Source: an uncultured Bacilli bacterium | Lineage (GTDB): Bacteria; Bacillota_I; Bacilli_A; RF39; UBA660 | Assembly (NCBI GenBank): GCA_934101575.1 | Contig: CAKORJ010000002.1 | Location: 1-64,000, forward strand | Length of the DNA: 64,000 nt | Direction of reading: 5' to 3' | Part shown: positions 11,378-19,981 of the stretch, piece by piece | Layout of the letters: every line of letters starts with the position of its first letter | Numbering within the stretch: the first letter of the stretch is position 1 | Position numbers and translations under genes: made by a program | Notes under the pieces: generated by a model | Told to the model about the DNA's origin: nothing | Database searches by the model: none | The model's input: only the letters and a program-made list of their open reading frames with translations

Positions 11378-12115
11378 TTATTTAGATCTTGTTCTTAGTT
11401 TTGGTGATTCATATCCTTTTTTAATTAGTTCTTCAATTATGTCTTCATAGTAATAATCCTGATCTATATCTGCACGGCCTAGCTGATATGCTATTATTTC
11501 TTTTTTTATATTCTTAGGAAAATCTAGACTTTGTATATCTATAAAATCATTCATTTGATCTTGAAATGTGCCTTTTTTTAAATAATATAACAATAGATTT
11601 AATATGCTTATTTTATCATCCTCTTTGCTTAGTTTTATTTTTTCTTCAAATGATATGTCATCTTCTTCGTGAATATTTTCTGGAGATATGTAATTACTTA
11701 CTAATACTGCGTCTAAGTCTATTATTTTTATATCTTTTTTATCTATCATTATGTTCCCAGAATGTAAATCTGTATGATATATTTCTGCTTTGTGCATTTG
11801 TTTTACTTTTTCTATTATTTCTTTCATTAGTAGTAGTAACTGTTTTGTTGTTAAGTTTCTTAGACTTTGATTGTACTCTAATGTTTCGTGATGTTTTAAG
11901 TATGGCAGTTCTATTTTTGTTTGTAAGTCCCAATGATTTTGTCTTTCTTCTTGAGATAATGTTTCTATTTTGATTGGAGTATTAAGTGATTTTAAATTTT
12001 TTTCTTTTATTTTTTCCCAGCCATATTTTGATACTGGCGAATATTTTATTAATGTATTATCATCTTTTTTGATTATTCTTATATAGTTTGTGTCATGTGC
12101 TATAAATGATTCCAT
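11378..12115 (-). CDS. Protein-kinase-fold protein
   Basis: A 245-aa protein with the core of the protein-kinase/aminoglycoside-kinase fold. The catalytic loop reads HTDLHSGNI (about 118-126, with Asp as base and Asn as metal ligand), followed 12 residues on by IIDLDA, equivalent to the DFG metal-binding motif. The glycine-rich loop is poorly conserved (IRIIKKDDNTLIKYSP), and a typical activation segment is not apparent. It has no membrane segment or sensor domain. The substrate is unknown: it could be a small-molecule kinase or a bacterial Ser/Thr kinase. It stands alone. Confidence 0.7.
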   Translation of the reverse strand: MESFIAHDTNYIRIIKKDDNTLIKYSPVSKYGWEKIKEKNLKSLNTPIKIETLSQEERQNHWDLQTKIELPYLKHHETLEYNQSLRNLTTKQLLLLMKEIIEKVKQMHKAEIYHTDLHSGNIMIDKKDIKIIDLDAVLVSNYISPENIHEEDDISFEEKIKLSKEDDKISILNLLLYYLKKGTFQDQMNDFIDIQSLDFPKNIKKEIIAYQLGRADIDQDYYYEDIIEELIKKGYESPKLRTRSK

Positions 12116-12179
12116 AGTATCCCTTCTTTTTGGGGTATATTATAACACGTTTTTTGGTTTTTGAGAAAATAATTTCTAA

Positions 12180-12505
12180 TTAATAGAAAATTGTTACTGT
12201 GTGATGAACTTCACTTTTATGTTTTTGGTTTTGTTTTCCTATTAACCATATTATGTTATCTAGCTCTACTGAATTTATTGATATGTGTTTATTGGCTAAA
12301 TCTTCTTTTATTAATTCAATTACGTATAGCATACTTGCTCTTATTTCTATTTCCATATTGCTATCGTGTGGCAATTCTTTTTCGTTATCAATTATTTCTT
12401 CTAATTCTTTGGAATATTCTAGTATTCCATAATCTCTAAATGTTCTAGGAATAGCATAATCTGCACATCCACATAAATTATTAACATTTTTTTGATAAAA
12501 AAGGA
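12180..12505 (-). pseudogene. 3' remnant of a queuosine salvage (Qng1/DUF2419) gene
   Basis: An open frame of about 107 codons begins right after the clpB stop, in the same frame, with no ATG or ribosome site; only a TTG at 12374 could start it. Its translation matches the C-terminal third of the DUF2419/Qng1 queuosine nucleosidase family: CADYAIPRTFRDYGILEYS, then NMEIEIRASMLYVIELIK, INSVELDNIIWL and a final HHTVTIFY, which corresponds to the family's PFHRxRxIYY end. The N-terminal two thirds, with the substrate pocket, is absent. I read it as a decayed gene whose front was lost when clpB came to lie next to it. Confidence 0.75.
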
Positions 12506-12531
12506 ATTAATCTTGTTTTATGATTAATTCC
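12494..12531 (-). terminator. clpB terminator overlapping the stop codon
   Basis: Minus strand: perfect 10-bp stem GGAATTAATC/GATTAATTCC (12522-12531 with 12503-12512) followed by T6. It contains the clpB TAA. T-rich sequence on the other side also makes it plausible in the plus direction. Confidence 0.85.
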
Positions 12532-14615
12532 TCGTTTTTTATATCTATTTCTATATCTTTATTTGGTTTTATTTTGTTTTCTATTATAAGTTTTGCTAGT
12601 TTTGTTTCTAGTTTTCTGTTTATTAATCTTTTAAGTGGCCTTGCTCCAAAGTATTCATTATAACCATTTTCTATAAAATAATCTTTGGCTTTTTGAGTTA
12701 GATTTATTTTTATATTTAGATCTATTAATCTTTGATCTACTTCGTTTATTATTTTATCTAATACTTCATATAGTACTTCTTTAGATAATTTTTTGAATAC
12801 TACTATTTCATCTATTCTGTTTATAAATTCTGGTTTGAAGTATTTATTTAGCTCTTCTAAGACTTTTTCGTCTTGTCCTTCTAAAATATGTTCGCTTCCT
12901 ACATTTGATGTCATGATGATTATTGTGTTTTTAAAGTCTACTGTTCTACCATTTGAATCTGTTAATCTACCATCATCTAAGATTTGTAATAATAGATTTA
13001 ATACGTCTGGATGGGCTTTTTCTATTTCATCAAATAGTACTATACTATATGGATTTCTACGTACTGCTTCGGTTAATTGTCCTCCTTCTTCATAACCTAT
13101 ATATCCTGGCGCTGCCCCAATTAATCTTGATACTGAATATTTTTCCATGTATTCAGACATATCTATCCTTATCAAGTGATGTTCATCATCAAATAGTTCA
13201 TATGCTAGACTTTTTGCTACTTCTGTTTTTCCTACACCAGTTGGCCCTAAGAATATAAATGATCCTATTGGTTTTTCGGGATCTTTTATCCCACTTCTTG
13301 ATCTTATAATGGCATCACTTATTAATTCTAGGGCTTCTTTTTGACCTTTTACTCTTTTGTTTAAATTATTTTCTAGATGTAGTATTTTATCTTTTTCACT
13401 ACTCATTAGTTTTGTTATTGGTATGTTAGTCCATTTACTTATTACATCTGCTATGTTTTCGCTTGTTACTGTGTCACTTAAAAGATTGCTTGTATTTTGT
13501 GTTTTTAAGTCTTCCAATTCTTTTTCTAGTTTTGGAATTGTTCCATGTCTTAATCTTGCTGCGGTTTCTAAGTCATATGTGTTTTCTGCTTGTTCTAATT
13601 TAAATCTTGTTTTATCTAATTCTTCTTTTTTATCTTTTATTTTTTTATTTATTTCTTTTTCTTTATTCCAATTGTCTGTTAAGATTTTTTCATCTTGTTT
13701 TAAATCTTTTAGTTCATTTGTTATTTGTTCTTTTCTTTTCTTAGATAATTCATCTTTTTCTTTTTTTATTGCTTCTTTTTCTATTTCTAGTTTCATTATT
13801 TTTCTGGTTAATTTATCTAAGTTTGTTGGAACACTATCCATTTGTACTCTTATTGTTGCACATGCTTCATCTACTAAGTCTATTGCTTTATCTGGCAAAT
13901 ATCTATCTGTTATGTATCTGTTTGATAAAGTACTTGCTGCGACTAAGGCTTTATCTTGGATTGTTACTCCGTGGTGTATTTCAAATCTTTCTTTTAAGCC
14001 TCTTAAGATTGCTATTGTGTCTTCGACTGTTGGCTCACTTACAATTATTTTTTGAAATCTTCTTTCTAGTGCTCCATCTTTTTCTATATATTGTCTATAT
14101 TCATTTAGAGTAGTTGCACCGATTACGTGAATTTCTCCTCTGGCTAACATTGGTTTTAAGATATTCCCTGTATCCATGGCTCCTTCTTGTGCTCCGGTTC
14201 CTACGATTGTATGAATTTCGTCAATAAACATTATTATGTTTCCTTCAGATTTTTTAATTTCTTCAAGCACTTTTTTTAGTCTTTCTTCAAATTCTCCACG
14301 ATATTTAGCACCGGCTATTAATGCTGCCATGTCAAGTTCCCATATTGTCTTATCTTTTAGTGATTCTGGAACATCGCCTTTTACTATTCTTTGAGCTAAT
14401 CCTTCGACTATAGCAGTTTTACCTACCCCTGGTTCCCCAATTAGAACGGGATTGTTTTTTGTTTTTCTTGATAATATTCTGGTGATGCTTCTTATTTCTT
14501 CATCACGCCCTATTACTGGATCTACTTTTCTTGCATTTATATCATTTGTAATATTTCTACCATATTTTTCTAAAACGTTTTCTTCTTCATAATTTTGATT
14601 AAACATATTTATCAC
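12507..14615 (-). CDS. clpB: ClpB-type disaggregase lacking the N-terminal domain
   Basis: A 702-aa Hsp100 ATPase with two AAA+ modules. Module 1 (about 35-270) has Walker A GEPGVGKT and Walker B IIMFIDEI. Module 2 (about 425-650) has GPTGVGKT and IVLFDEIE. Between them lies a coiled middle domain (about 275-390) rich in K and E, as in ClpB rather than ClpA. The protein begins just before module 1, so the usual 140-150-residue N-domain is missing, as in some Mycoplasma ClpB. With DnaK it would dissolve protein aggregates. A CIRCE operator covers the promoter, so HrcA control is expected. Monocistronic. Confidence 0.93.
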   Translation of the reverse strand: MINMFNQNYEEENVLEKYGRNITNDINARKVDPVIGRDEEIRSITRILSRKTKNNPVLIGEPGVGKTAIVEGLAQRIVKGDVPESLKDKTIWELDMAALIAGAKYRGEFEERLKKVLEEIKKSEGNIIMFIDEIHTIVGTGAQEGAMDTGNILKPMLARGEIHVIGATTLNEYRQYIEKDGALERRFQKIIVSEPTVEDTIAILRGLKERFEIHHGVTIQDKALVAASTLSNRYITDRYLPDKAIDLVDEACATIRVQMDSVPTNLDKLTRKIMKLEIEKEAIKKEKDELSKKRKEQITNELKDLKQDEKILTDNWNKEKEINKKIKDKKEELDKTRFKLEQAENTYDLETAARLRHGTIPKLEKELEDLKTQNTSNLLSDTVTSENIADVISKWTNIPITKLMSSEKDKILHLENNLNKRVKGQKEALELISDAIIRSRSGIKDPEKPIGSFIFLGPTGVGKTEVAKSLAYELFDDEHHLIRIDMSEYMEKYSVSRLIGAAPGYIGYEEGGQLTEAVRRNPYSIVLFDEIEKAHPDVLNLLLQILDDGRLTDSNGRTVDFKNTIIIMTSNVGSEHILEGQDEKVLEELNKYFKPEFINRIDEIVVFKKLSKEVLYEVLDKIINEVDQRLIDLNIKINLTQKAKDYFIENGYNEYFGARPLKRLINRKLETKLAKLIIENKIKPNKDIEIDIKNEELIIKQD

Positions 14616-14626
14616 CCCTCATAGTA

Positions 14627-14655
14627 AGTATATTATATATTTTAGCACTTGTCAA
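14627..14655 (-). promoter_or_regulatory. clpB promoter
   Basis: Minus strand: -35 TTGACA (14650-14655), 17-nt spacer, -10 TATACT (14627-14632). The -35 box lies inside the CIRCE element. Confidence 0.88.
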
Positions 14656-14668
14656 GTGCGAGTGCTAA
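14642..14668. promoter_or_regulatory. CIRCE operator (HrcA binding site)
   Basis: Inverted repeat TTAGCACTT-N9-GAGTGCTAA, differing from the CIRCE consensus (TTAGCACTC-N9-GAGTGCTAA) at one base. It overlaps the -35 box of clpB, so bound HrcA would block transcription until heat shock. Confidence 0.95.
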
Positions 14669-14693
14669 TTTTGTTTAAAAAAATAACTATATG

Positions 14694-15137
14694 TTAATAT
14701 ATAGTATTTTTGTATTCTTTTAAGATGCTTTTGCAATCTTCATTTTCTATTTTTATTACTTTTAGTGTGTTATTTGGGTGTTTTATGTATTCATAGATGA
14801 AGTCATCCCTAAAACCAATATTTGCTACTTCTTTTCTATCTGTTCCAAAGTATATTTCTTTTATGTTTGACCAAATTATTGCGGATAAACACATTGGACA
14901 TGGTTCACTTGTTGTATAGATTATACATCCTGTTAAGTCATGTGTTTTTAGTTTTTTTGCTGCATCTCTTATGGCATTTATTTCAGCGTGTGCTGTTGGA
15001 TCGTGATCTTTTAGGACTTTATTGTGTCCTCTTCCTACTATTTTGTTATCTTTTAAGATTATTGCTCCGAATGGTCCTCCTTCTTCGTTTTTTATTCCTT
15101 GTTTTGCTTCTAGGACAGCTTCTTCTAAATAGTTCAT
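14694..15137 (-). CDS. guaD: Guanine deaminase (cytidine deaminase-like fold)
   Basis: A 147-aa zinc deaminase. The zinc and catalytic motifs are HAE (HAEINAIRDA) and PCPMC (EPCPMCLSAI). The C-terminal part (GFRDDFIYEYIKHP) matches GuaD of B. subtilis rather than tRNA adenosine deaminase TadA, so conversion of guanine to xanthine is the best call. TadA remains the alternative. The start is the ATG at 15137, preceded by AAGGAGAGATAAC; an upstream in-frame ATG at 15203 would add a non-homologous tail. An extended -10 promoter (TGTTATACT) lies just upstream. Confidence 0.8.
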   Translation of the reverse strand: MNYLEEAVLEAKQGIKNEEGGPFGAIILKDNKIVGRGHNKVLKDHDPTAHAEINAIRDAAKKLKTHDLTGCIIYTTSEPCPMCLSAIIWSNIKEIYFGTDRKEVANIGFRDDFIYEYIKHPNNTLKVIKIENEDCKSILKEYKNTIY

Positions 15138-15158
15138 GTTATCTCTCCTTTGATTTTG

Positions 15159-15184
15159 TTTATTATAGTATAACATATTTTTAT
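15159..15184 (-). repeat. 26-bp promoter repeat, copy upstream of guaD
   Basis: Identical over 26 bp to 16249-16274. On the minus strand it contains an extended -10, TGTTATACT, so it is probably the guaD promoter core. Confidence 0.7.
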
Positions 15185-15212
15185 TTTTTTGTTGTAGTTT
15201 CATATTTGTTTT

Positions 15213-16199
15213 TTAACGCCTTTTGTGTCCTATGTTATTTGGTTCTTCTTCATATTCTTTGACTTCTTGATAATTGTTTGGTGTTTCATGATGGATATTT
15301 TTTGAGTTGTTTATAGTTTTCCCGTTTTTTTTCGAGTTACTTGATATAAATGCGCTTGATGTTGTTGATTTTTTTTGTTGTTTTGACAATTTTTCTTTAT
15401 ATTCTTTTATTAATTTATGTGTTTCATTATAATCTATTTGTTGATATGCTAAAGTTTTTTTAAATGGTGCTAGTAGTCCATTAAATTCTGAAGTTTTATC
15501 ATAGTATTTATGCTTGAACTCAGAATTCATTGAATGTAAAACTTGTTTAAAGAATTCTTTTGCCTCTTGCCCTTGTTCTTGCTCTAAATATTCCCAAGCT
15601 TTAATAATATCAAATAAGTATAGATTCATGAATTTTTCTCCTAGAATATTTTGTAGTTCATCAACTATTTTTACTTCTTTTGGATATCCACATCCTGTTG
15701 TTTTTAAATTATATTTTTTAGCAAGCTCTCTTGTTCTATGTTCTGTTAATCCTTCAAGTATAGGATTACTACCTCCTGAACCGCAGAAATGTAAACTTTC
15801 ATGAAGTAAATTTTCTTCATAAAATTCCTTTGCATCTATACCTTTTATAAATATATGTTTCATGTAAGTAACAAATGTGTTGTCATTTATTATTAAGTTG
15901 TCTTTGTTATATGGTAAATGTTTTTTTAGTAGTCCATTTCCTGGGATTTTTTTTATTTTGTTTAATAGGTTATATACTTGCTCTGGAAAATTGATTTTGT
16001 AATCTGGTTTGGAAACAAAACAAAAAATGGTGCCTGTTTTCCAAATTATAATTTCGTTTTTAAAATCTTTTATTTGTTTTAGTCTGATAATATCTTCTAT
16101 GTTGATAACATCTCCATATTCTTTAAGTATAATTTTAACGTAGTTCTCTAATTGAAGTGCTAAAGTTCCTTGTATGTTTTCTTTTGTTTTTTGATCCAT
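15213..16199 (-). CDS. Zincin-like metalloprotein with HESLH motif
   Basis: A protein of about 328 aa without signal peptide. The centre holds HESLH (about 130), a zinc-binding HExxH motif, followed by a glycine stretch and EGLTEHRTRELA about 15 residues later, which would supply the glutamate third ligand of a gluzincin. The last 60 residues are polar, low complexity and very basic at the end (GHKRR). I do not recognise a named family. The motif suggests a cytosolic or non-classically released metallopeptidase; activity is unproven. The ATG at 16199 is preferred over the GTG at 16208. The promoter shares 26 identical bases with that of the deaminase gene. Confidence 0.55.
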   Translation of the reverse strand: MDQKTKENIQGTLALQLENYVKIILKEYGDVINIEDIIRLKQIKDFKNEIIIWKTGTIFCFVSKPDYKINFPEQVYNLLNKIKKIPGNGLLKKHLPYNKDNLIINDNTFVTYMKHIFIKGIDAKEFYEENLLHESLHFCGSGGSNPILEGLTEHRTRELAKKYNLKTTGCGYPKEVKIVDELQNILGEKFMNLYLFDIIKAWEYLEQEQGQEAKEFFKQVLHSMNSEFKHKYYDKTSEFNGLLAPFKKTLAYQQIDYNETHKLIKEYKEKLSKQQKKSTTSSAFISSNSKKNGKTINNSKNIHHETPNNYQEVKEYEEEPNNIGHKRR

Positions 16200-16248
16200 T
16201 ATACTCACAACCCTACTTTTGATTATTTCTAGTTAATCTATTTTTATA

Positions 16249-16274
16249 TTTATTATAGTATAACATATTTTTAT
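16249..16274 (-). repeat. 26-bp promoter repeat, copy upstream of the zincin gene
   Basis: Same sequence and orientation as 15159-15184, again upstream of a minus-strand gene. The two copies flank the zincin gene as direct repeats. Confidence 0.7.
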
Positions 16275-16329
16275 AGATTCTTATTTGATATCTTTGATTT
16301 TTTTAATTATAATGTTGGTGGTGATAAGT

Positions 16330-17349
16330 ATGAGTACTATAATTAATGGTTTAGATTTAGAAATGATTGAGAAAGCAGGAAGTGCTATCAGAGAGGGAAA
16401 GCTTGTTATTTTTCCTACTGAGACTGTATATGGAATTGGTGCTAATGGACTTGATGAGGAGGCTGTTAAAAATATTTTTCGTGCTAAAGGTAGAGCAAGT
16501 GATAATCCTTTAATACTACATGTTGGTAATTTCGAAATGATTGATATGGTTTGTAAGAATATTAACAGTACTGAAAAGAGACTTATCGATGCTTTTTTTC
16601 CTGGTCCTCTTACTGTTGTTCTTGAAAAGTCGGATTTAGTTCCTGATGCTGTATCGGGCGGACTTTCTACTGTTGGTATTAGGATGCCTAATAATGAGAT
16701 TGCTAGAAGTTTAATTAATTTTTCTGGAGTTCCAGTTGCTGCGCCTTCTGCTAATATATCTGGTAAACCTTCTGGGACATGTGTTTCGGATATTGATGAT
16801 TCTTTGAAAGATAATGTTTCTTTTGTTATTGATGGTGGTAGTACTTTGGTGGGACTTGAATCTACTGTTGTTAGGGTAGTTTCAGGAGTTGTTAATATTT
16901 TAAGACCTGGTAAGATTTCTTTGGAAGATTTTATTGATGCTGGATTTGATGCTGTGTATGATGAAAATATTTTTAATGATGTTAAATTTAATGATAAGGT
17001 TATGTCTCCAGGAATGAAATATAAACATTATGCTCCGGATGTTAAGTGTTTGCTTATATATTCTGAAGATAATGATAAGTTTGTATCTAAGGTTCATGAG
17101 TTTGAGTCTAATTACAATATTCTTGTTGTTTGCATGGAGGAAAATTTTAATAAATTTAAAAATGCTATTTCTATGGGGTCTTCTTTAGAGGAGATCTCAC
17201 ATAATATATTTCATATTTTAAGGAAACTTGATAAGACTAATTATGATTTAGTTATAGTGGAAGGTGTTAAGAAAAAAGGACTTGGGGTTGCCATTATGAA
17301 TAGACTTATCAGAGCTTGTTCTTATAACTATATTTATATAAAAAAATAG
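16330..17349 (+). CDS. ywlC: L-threonylcarbamoyladenylate synthase (Sua5/YwlC)
   Basis: A 339-aa enzyme that makes threonylcarbamoyl-AMP from Thr, bicarbonate and ATP, the first step of tRNA t6A37 synthesis. The YrdC core (about 5-200) shows IFPTETVYGIGA, KGRASDNPLILH, FFPGPLTVVL, VGIRMPN and AAPSANISGKPSGT. A linker with SPGMKYKHYAPD leads to the Sua5 C-terminal domain, so this is the two-domain type as in Bacillus. I place the start at the ATG at 16330 after GGTGGTGATAAGT; the earlier in-frame ATG at 16285 would add a hydrophobic tail absent in homologues. It is a lone plus-strand gene, convergent with the ASCH gene. Confidence 0.95.
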   Translation: MSTIINGLDLEMIEKAGSAIREGKLVIFPTETVYGIGANGLDEEAVKNIFRAKGRASDNPLILHVGNFEMIDMVCKNINSTEKRLIDAFFPGPLTVVLEKSDLVPDAVSGGLSTVGIRMPNNEIARSLINFSGVPVAAPSANISGKPSGTCVSDIDDSLKDNVSFVIDGGSTLVGLESTVVRVVSGVVNILRPGKISLEDFIDAGFDAVYDENIFNDVKFNDKVMSPGMKYKHYAPDVKCLLIYSEDNDKFVSKVHEFESNYNILVVCMEENFNKFKNAISMGSSLEEISHNIFHILRKLDKTNYDLVIVEGVKKKGLGVAIMNRLIRACSYNYIYIKK

Positions 17350-17355
17350 AGGCTT

Positions 17356-17748
17356 TTAATTAGTCTCTTTTTCGTAATTCCATATATTTAGTTTTCCTTT
17401 GGCTTTAATTGGATTTATTTTTTTTATGTCTTTTAGTATCCAGGCATATCTTCCTTCTTTATATTCTCCGCATAGATATTCTGTTTTATTTTGTTTTATT
17501 TCGTTTATAAATTCTTGGTCCATATATTTACAATCTACTAGTGTGGCTTTTGCTATTATGTTTCCATTGCTTGGTTTTAGATTTTTTATTAGTTCTAGGA
17601 GTTTTTTATCTGTTATTTTACTACTTGTTTTACTGGCATGAATATAGATTTCTCCACGATAGTTTGTTTTCCAACTTCTTGTTTCTATGTTTTTGATATT
17701 TTCTTTTATTAGAGTGGCATATGGTTCTTTAATACTTATTACTTTCAT
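17356..17748 (-). CDS. ASCH-domain protein
   Basis: A 130-aa protein with the ASCH beta-barrel. The N-terminal signature ISIKEPYATLIKENIKNIETRSWKT contains the conserved G/N-K-x-x-E-x-R-x-W pattern, and IYIHASKT and ATLVDC follow. ASCH proteins bind nucleic acid or modified bases, and some (YqfB) are amidohydrolases; which applies here is unknown. It is convergent with ywlC, with only a few bases between the genes. Confidence 0.85.
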   Translation of the reverse strand: MKVISIKEPYATLIKENIKNIETRSWKTNYRGEIYIHASKTSSKITDKKLLELIKNLKPSNGNIIAKATLVDCKYMDQEFINEIKQNKTEYLCGEYKEGRYAWILKDIKKINPIKAKGKLNIWNYEKETN

Positions 17749-17769
17749 TTTAACTCCTTTATTTTTATA

Positions 17770-17795
17770 TAATAAAAACCCTTGTTTAAGGGTTT
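17770..17795 (-). terminator. Terminator downstream of tRNA-Ala
   Basis: Minus strand: AAACCCTT/AAGGGTTT stem (17788-17795 with 17776-17783), 4-nt loop, then TTTATT. Confidence 0.75.
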
Positions 17796-17806
17796 GATTT
17801 TTTTAC

Positions 17807-17883
17807 TGGTGGAGAATAAGGGATTCGAACCCTTGGCCTCCTGCGTGCAAGGCAGGCGCTCTAGCCAGCTGAGCTAATTCCCC
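17807..17883 (-). tRNA. tRNA-Ala (anticodon UGC)
   Basis: A 77-nt tRNA with encoded CCA. The acceptor stem GGGGAAU/AUUCUCC contains the G3-U70 pair that identifies alanine tRNA. The D arm (AGCTCAGCTGGCTAGAGC), the anticodon loop CTTGCAC with TGC at 17847-17849, and the T loop GGTTCGAATCC are all intact. It lies 66 bp after khpA and is followed by a terminator. Confidence 0.98.
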
Positions 17884-17949
17884 AGATAAGCGTTCCTTTT
17901 GTAAAGGACACTTATAATTATACCTGCTTTTTTATGTTTGTCAATAGTT

Positions 17950-18198
17950 TTATATGCTATCAACATTAATTTTTACTTTTTTATTATCTTTTAAGTAGCT
18001 ACTTGCTTGAACTATTGTTCTTACTGAATTAATTACTTTTCCACTTTTTCCTATTACTCTAGGCATATCAGATTCTGAAATTAATACTTCCAATAGTACT
18101 TCATCTTCATTTTCTGATGGAAATTCTTTTACTGCGACAATATCTTTATCTTTTACTAATGAAAGAATTATTTCTTGTGTTAAGTTTAATAGATCCAT
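17950..18198 (-). CDS. khpA: KH-domain RNA-binding protein
   Basis: An 82-aa single KH-domain protein (YlqC/KhpA). The GxxG loop reads VIGKSGKV (about 48-55). KhpA pairs with KhpB in many Firmicutes and affects cell division and sRNA function. It starts in overlap with the rpsP stop codon region, so it is co-translated with S16, the standard Bacilli order. The next genes of that order, rimM and trmD, are not here; tRNA-Ala follows instead. Confidence 0.94.
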   Translation of the reverse strand: MDLLNLTQEIILSLVKDKDIVAVKEFPSENEDEVLLEVLISESDMPRVIGKSGKVINSVRTIVQASSYLKDNKKVKINVDSI

Positions 18199-18470
18199 TA
18201 TTTACTTTGTCTTTCTTCGTGGAATTTTTTCATTATTCCAGCTTTACTTAATAAATCTCTAGCTGTATCTGTTAGTACTGCTCCATCTCTTAGCCATTTT
18301 AATGCTACTTCTTCATTTATTTTTATTTCAGCTGGTTCTGTTATCGGATTATAGAAACCTATTAATTCAATGTATTTTCCATCTCTTGGGCTTCTTGAAT
18401 CTGTTGCTACTATACGGTAACTTGGTCTTTTCTTAGAACCCATTCTTGTTAATCTTATTTTTACTGCCAT
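18198..18470 (-). CDS. rpsP: 30S ribosomal protein S16
   Basis: A 90-aa protein with the typical start [20 protein letters not shown] and the [14 protein letters not shown] motif. It binds 16S rRNA in the 30S body. The start at 18470 is chosen from homology and the AAAGGAGTG site 6 nt upstream; an in-frame ATG 18 nt upstream lies inside that site. First gene of rpsP-khpA. Confidence 0.97.
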   Translation of the reverse strand: MAVKIRLTRMGSKKRPSYRIVATDSRSPRDGKYIELIGFYNPITEPAEIKINEEVALKWLRDGAVLTDTARDLLSKAGIMKKFHEERQSK

Positions 18471-18542
18471 TTCTTTCACTCCTTTCAATCTGATATGTAT
18501 TATATACTACTTTTTTGGGCTTGTCAACCTAAAAAGTTGACA

Positions 18543-19283
18543 TTATTTTAATTGGCTTTCTCCTGTTTTATAATCTATTGTTATCCCTTCTTGAATGTTA
18601 TATACATATACGTTAAAGCTTATTCCTTTTCCTTGATCTTCGACTGAGTATGCTTCCATCTGTGTTCCACTTGCTAGGAGATTGTTTCCTTCAAATATTG
18701 GAGTTACCCTATATAGTACATGATTATTTGTTTCTTTTACATAGTTTGCTACTTTATTTTCAAATTCTAACATTCCTACTGTGTTCATATATCTTGTACA
18801 GGTGATTAAATTTTTTTCATTTGCATTTTCACCGGTTAGTTGATAACCAATTAAATGGCATCTATTATAAAGATATTTTCCATCTACATTGTTGTATTTT
18901 ACTGTGTGCCATCCAGATGGTTTTATCATACCTATTCTTCCTCTTTCTTCAGTCGGCATTGTTTCTTTACTTACATTGGCATAGGCTACTCCACATCTGT
19001 TTAAACTATCTAAGTTACTATATTTTTCAAATGATTTTGTTGTCTTGTCTTCTTCTTTGAAGTTTGGTTTATTATTATTTATTGTTACATAGGCTTTTCC
19101 ACTATATTCTGGAATTTGTCCTATATTATAAGATTGTTCTTCAGTTATACCTAGTACTGATGTTTTTATATCTTGCAGGAGCTCGTTTCCTCTTCCTTCG
19201 GCTATCCCTATGATTAGTCCTACTGCTATTACTATTATTGCTACTATTAGTTTATTTAAATTCTTTCTTTGTTTTTTTGTCAT
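18543..19283 (-). CDS. Membrane-anchored DNA/RNA non-specific endonuclease
   Basis: A 246-aa protein with an N-terminal membrane anchor (about 10-27) and an EndA/Spd-type beta-beta-alpha metal nuclease domain. The active-site segment is YNRCHLIGYQLTGENANEKNLITCTRYMN: the His in RCHLIG is the general base and the Asn in GENANEKN the metal ligand. The C-terminal NVYVYNIQEGITIDYKTGES is also characteristic. In streptococci such enzymes degrade extracellular DNA or act in DNA uptake. It stands alone between rpsP and cotE, with no competence genes nearby. Confidence 0.88.
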   Translation of the reverse strand: MTKKQRKNLNKLIVAIIVIAVGLIIGIAEGRGNELLQDIKTSVLGITEEQSYNIGQIPEYSGKAYVTINNNKPNFKEEDKTTKSFEKYSNLDSLNRCGVAYANVSKETMPTEERGRIGMIKPSGWHTVKYNNVDGKYLYNRCHLIGYQLTGENANEKNLITCTRYMNTVGMLEFENKVANYVKETNNHVLYRVTPIFEGNNLLASGTQMEAYSVEDQGKGISFNVYVYNIQEGITIDYKTGESQLK

Positions 19284-19314
19284 GTTTTGCCTCCTTACTT
19301 TTTTTCATTATAGC

Positions 19315-19352
19315 ATAAAAAAAGCTTATAAATATATAGTTTTTATAAGCTT
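19315..19352 (-). terminator. cotE terminator
   Basis: Minus strand: 11-bp stem AAGCTTATAAA/TTTATAAGCTT (19342-19352 with 19322-19332) then a run of T. It begins at the cotE stop codon. Confidence 0.85.
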
Positions 19353-19896
19353 ATTTGTTTTCATCTATAAAGTTTTCTTTTACTTCTTTATCTATTTCAC
19401 TTATTATATCTTTTTCTTCGGGTTCTTCTAATATTTCTTCCCATTCATCTTCACTATCATCTATAGCTATTCTTACTTTGGCATCTCCGACTATTTCTAT
19501 TCCTAATTCTTTTTCTATATCATATTCTATTTTCCCATCTTTTATTTCTACTTTTGTACATGTTGGATCTTTTAGACTTTCAACTATTACTTCACTATTA
19601 TCATTTATATTACTTTCCCTTTTTTTGTTTACGTTTAATAATTCATCATATGTTATAGTTTGTTTTGATACTAATGTTTTTGTATTATTATCGTATGAAT
19701 ACCATATATTTACATCACTTGTTCCTCTTACTCTTATTTTATTTTGTTCTTTTACTCCTTCAAATTTGTGATTTATTACCCAGCACCCTAATATTGTTGA
19801 TGGTACTTCTTCTGGTGTTAAGCTATAATGATTAGTAAAAAGTTTTTTGCCTTTGCCTAAGACAGTTTTAGTTACGATTTCTCTATAGTTAGCCAA
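19351..19896 (-). CDS. cotE: Spore outer-coat morphogenetic protein CotE
   Basis: A 181-aa protein matching B. subtilis CotE along its length: YREIVTKTVLGKGKK at the start, STILGCWVINHKFEG, DVNIWYSYDNNTKT, and a strongly acidic C-terminal tail. CotE forms the scaffold on which the outer coat of the endospore assembles. It lies 69 bp after miaB, as in Bacilli, except that ymcA, normally between them, is absent. A short terminator hairpin separates the genes, so cotE may have its own sporulation promoter; none is clear by eye. Confidence 0.9.
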   Translation of the reverse strand: MANYREIVTKTVLGKGKKLFTNHYSLTPEEVPSTILGCWVINHKFEGVKEQNKIRVRGTSDVNIWYSYDNNTKTLVSKQTITYDELLNVNKKRESNINDNSEVIVESLKDPTCTKVEIKDGKIEYDIEKELGIEIVGDAKVRIAIDDSEDEWEEILEEPEEKDIISEIDKEVKENFIDENK

Positions 19897-19944
19897 CTAT
19901 ATCACACCCCTTTAGTTTAATTTATGCTTTTATTTTAAAAATAG

Positions 19945-19981
19945 TGATAAAAAAGAATATGTTTTTTATTTTACATATTCT
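19945..19981 (-). terminator. miaB terminator
   Basis: Minus strand: AGAATATGT/ACATATTCT stem (19973-19981 with 19954-19962) followed by T6. Confidence 0.8.

Noticed and set aside
13357..14113. Long plus-strand frames (232 and 114 codons) opposite clpB
   Set aside because: Antisense to well-conserved ClpB domains, Leu/Ser/Phe-rich as expected for the complement, no ribosome site.
15138..15212. Purine riboswitch upstream of guanine deaminase
   Set aside because: Only 75 bp with a promoter; no three-way-junction elements visible.
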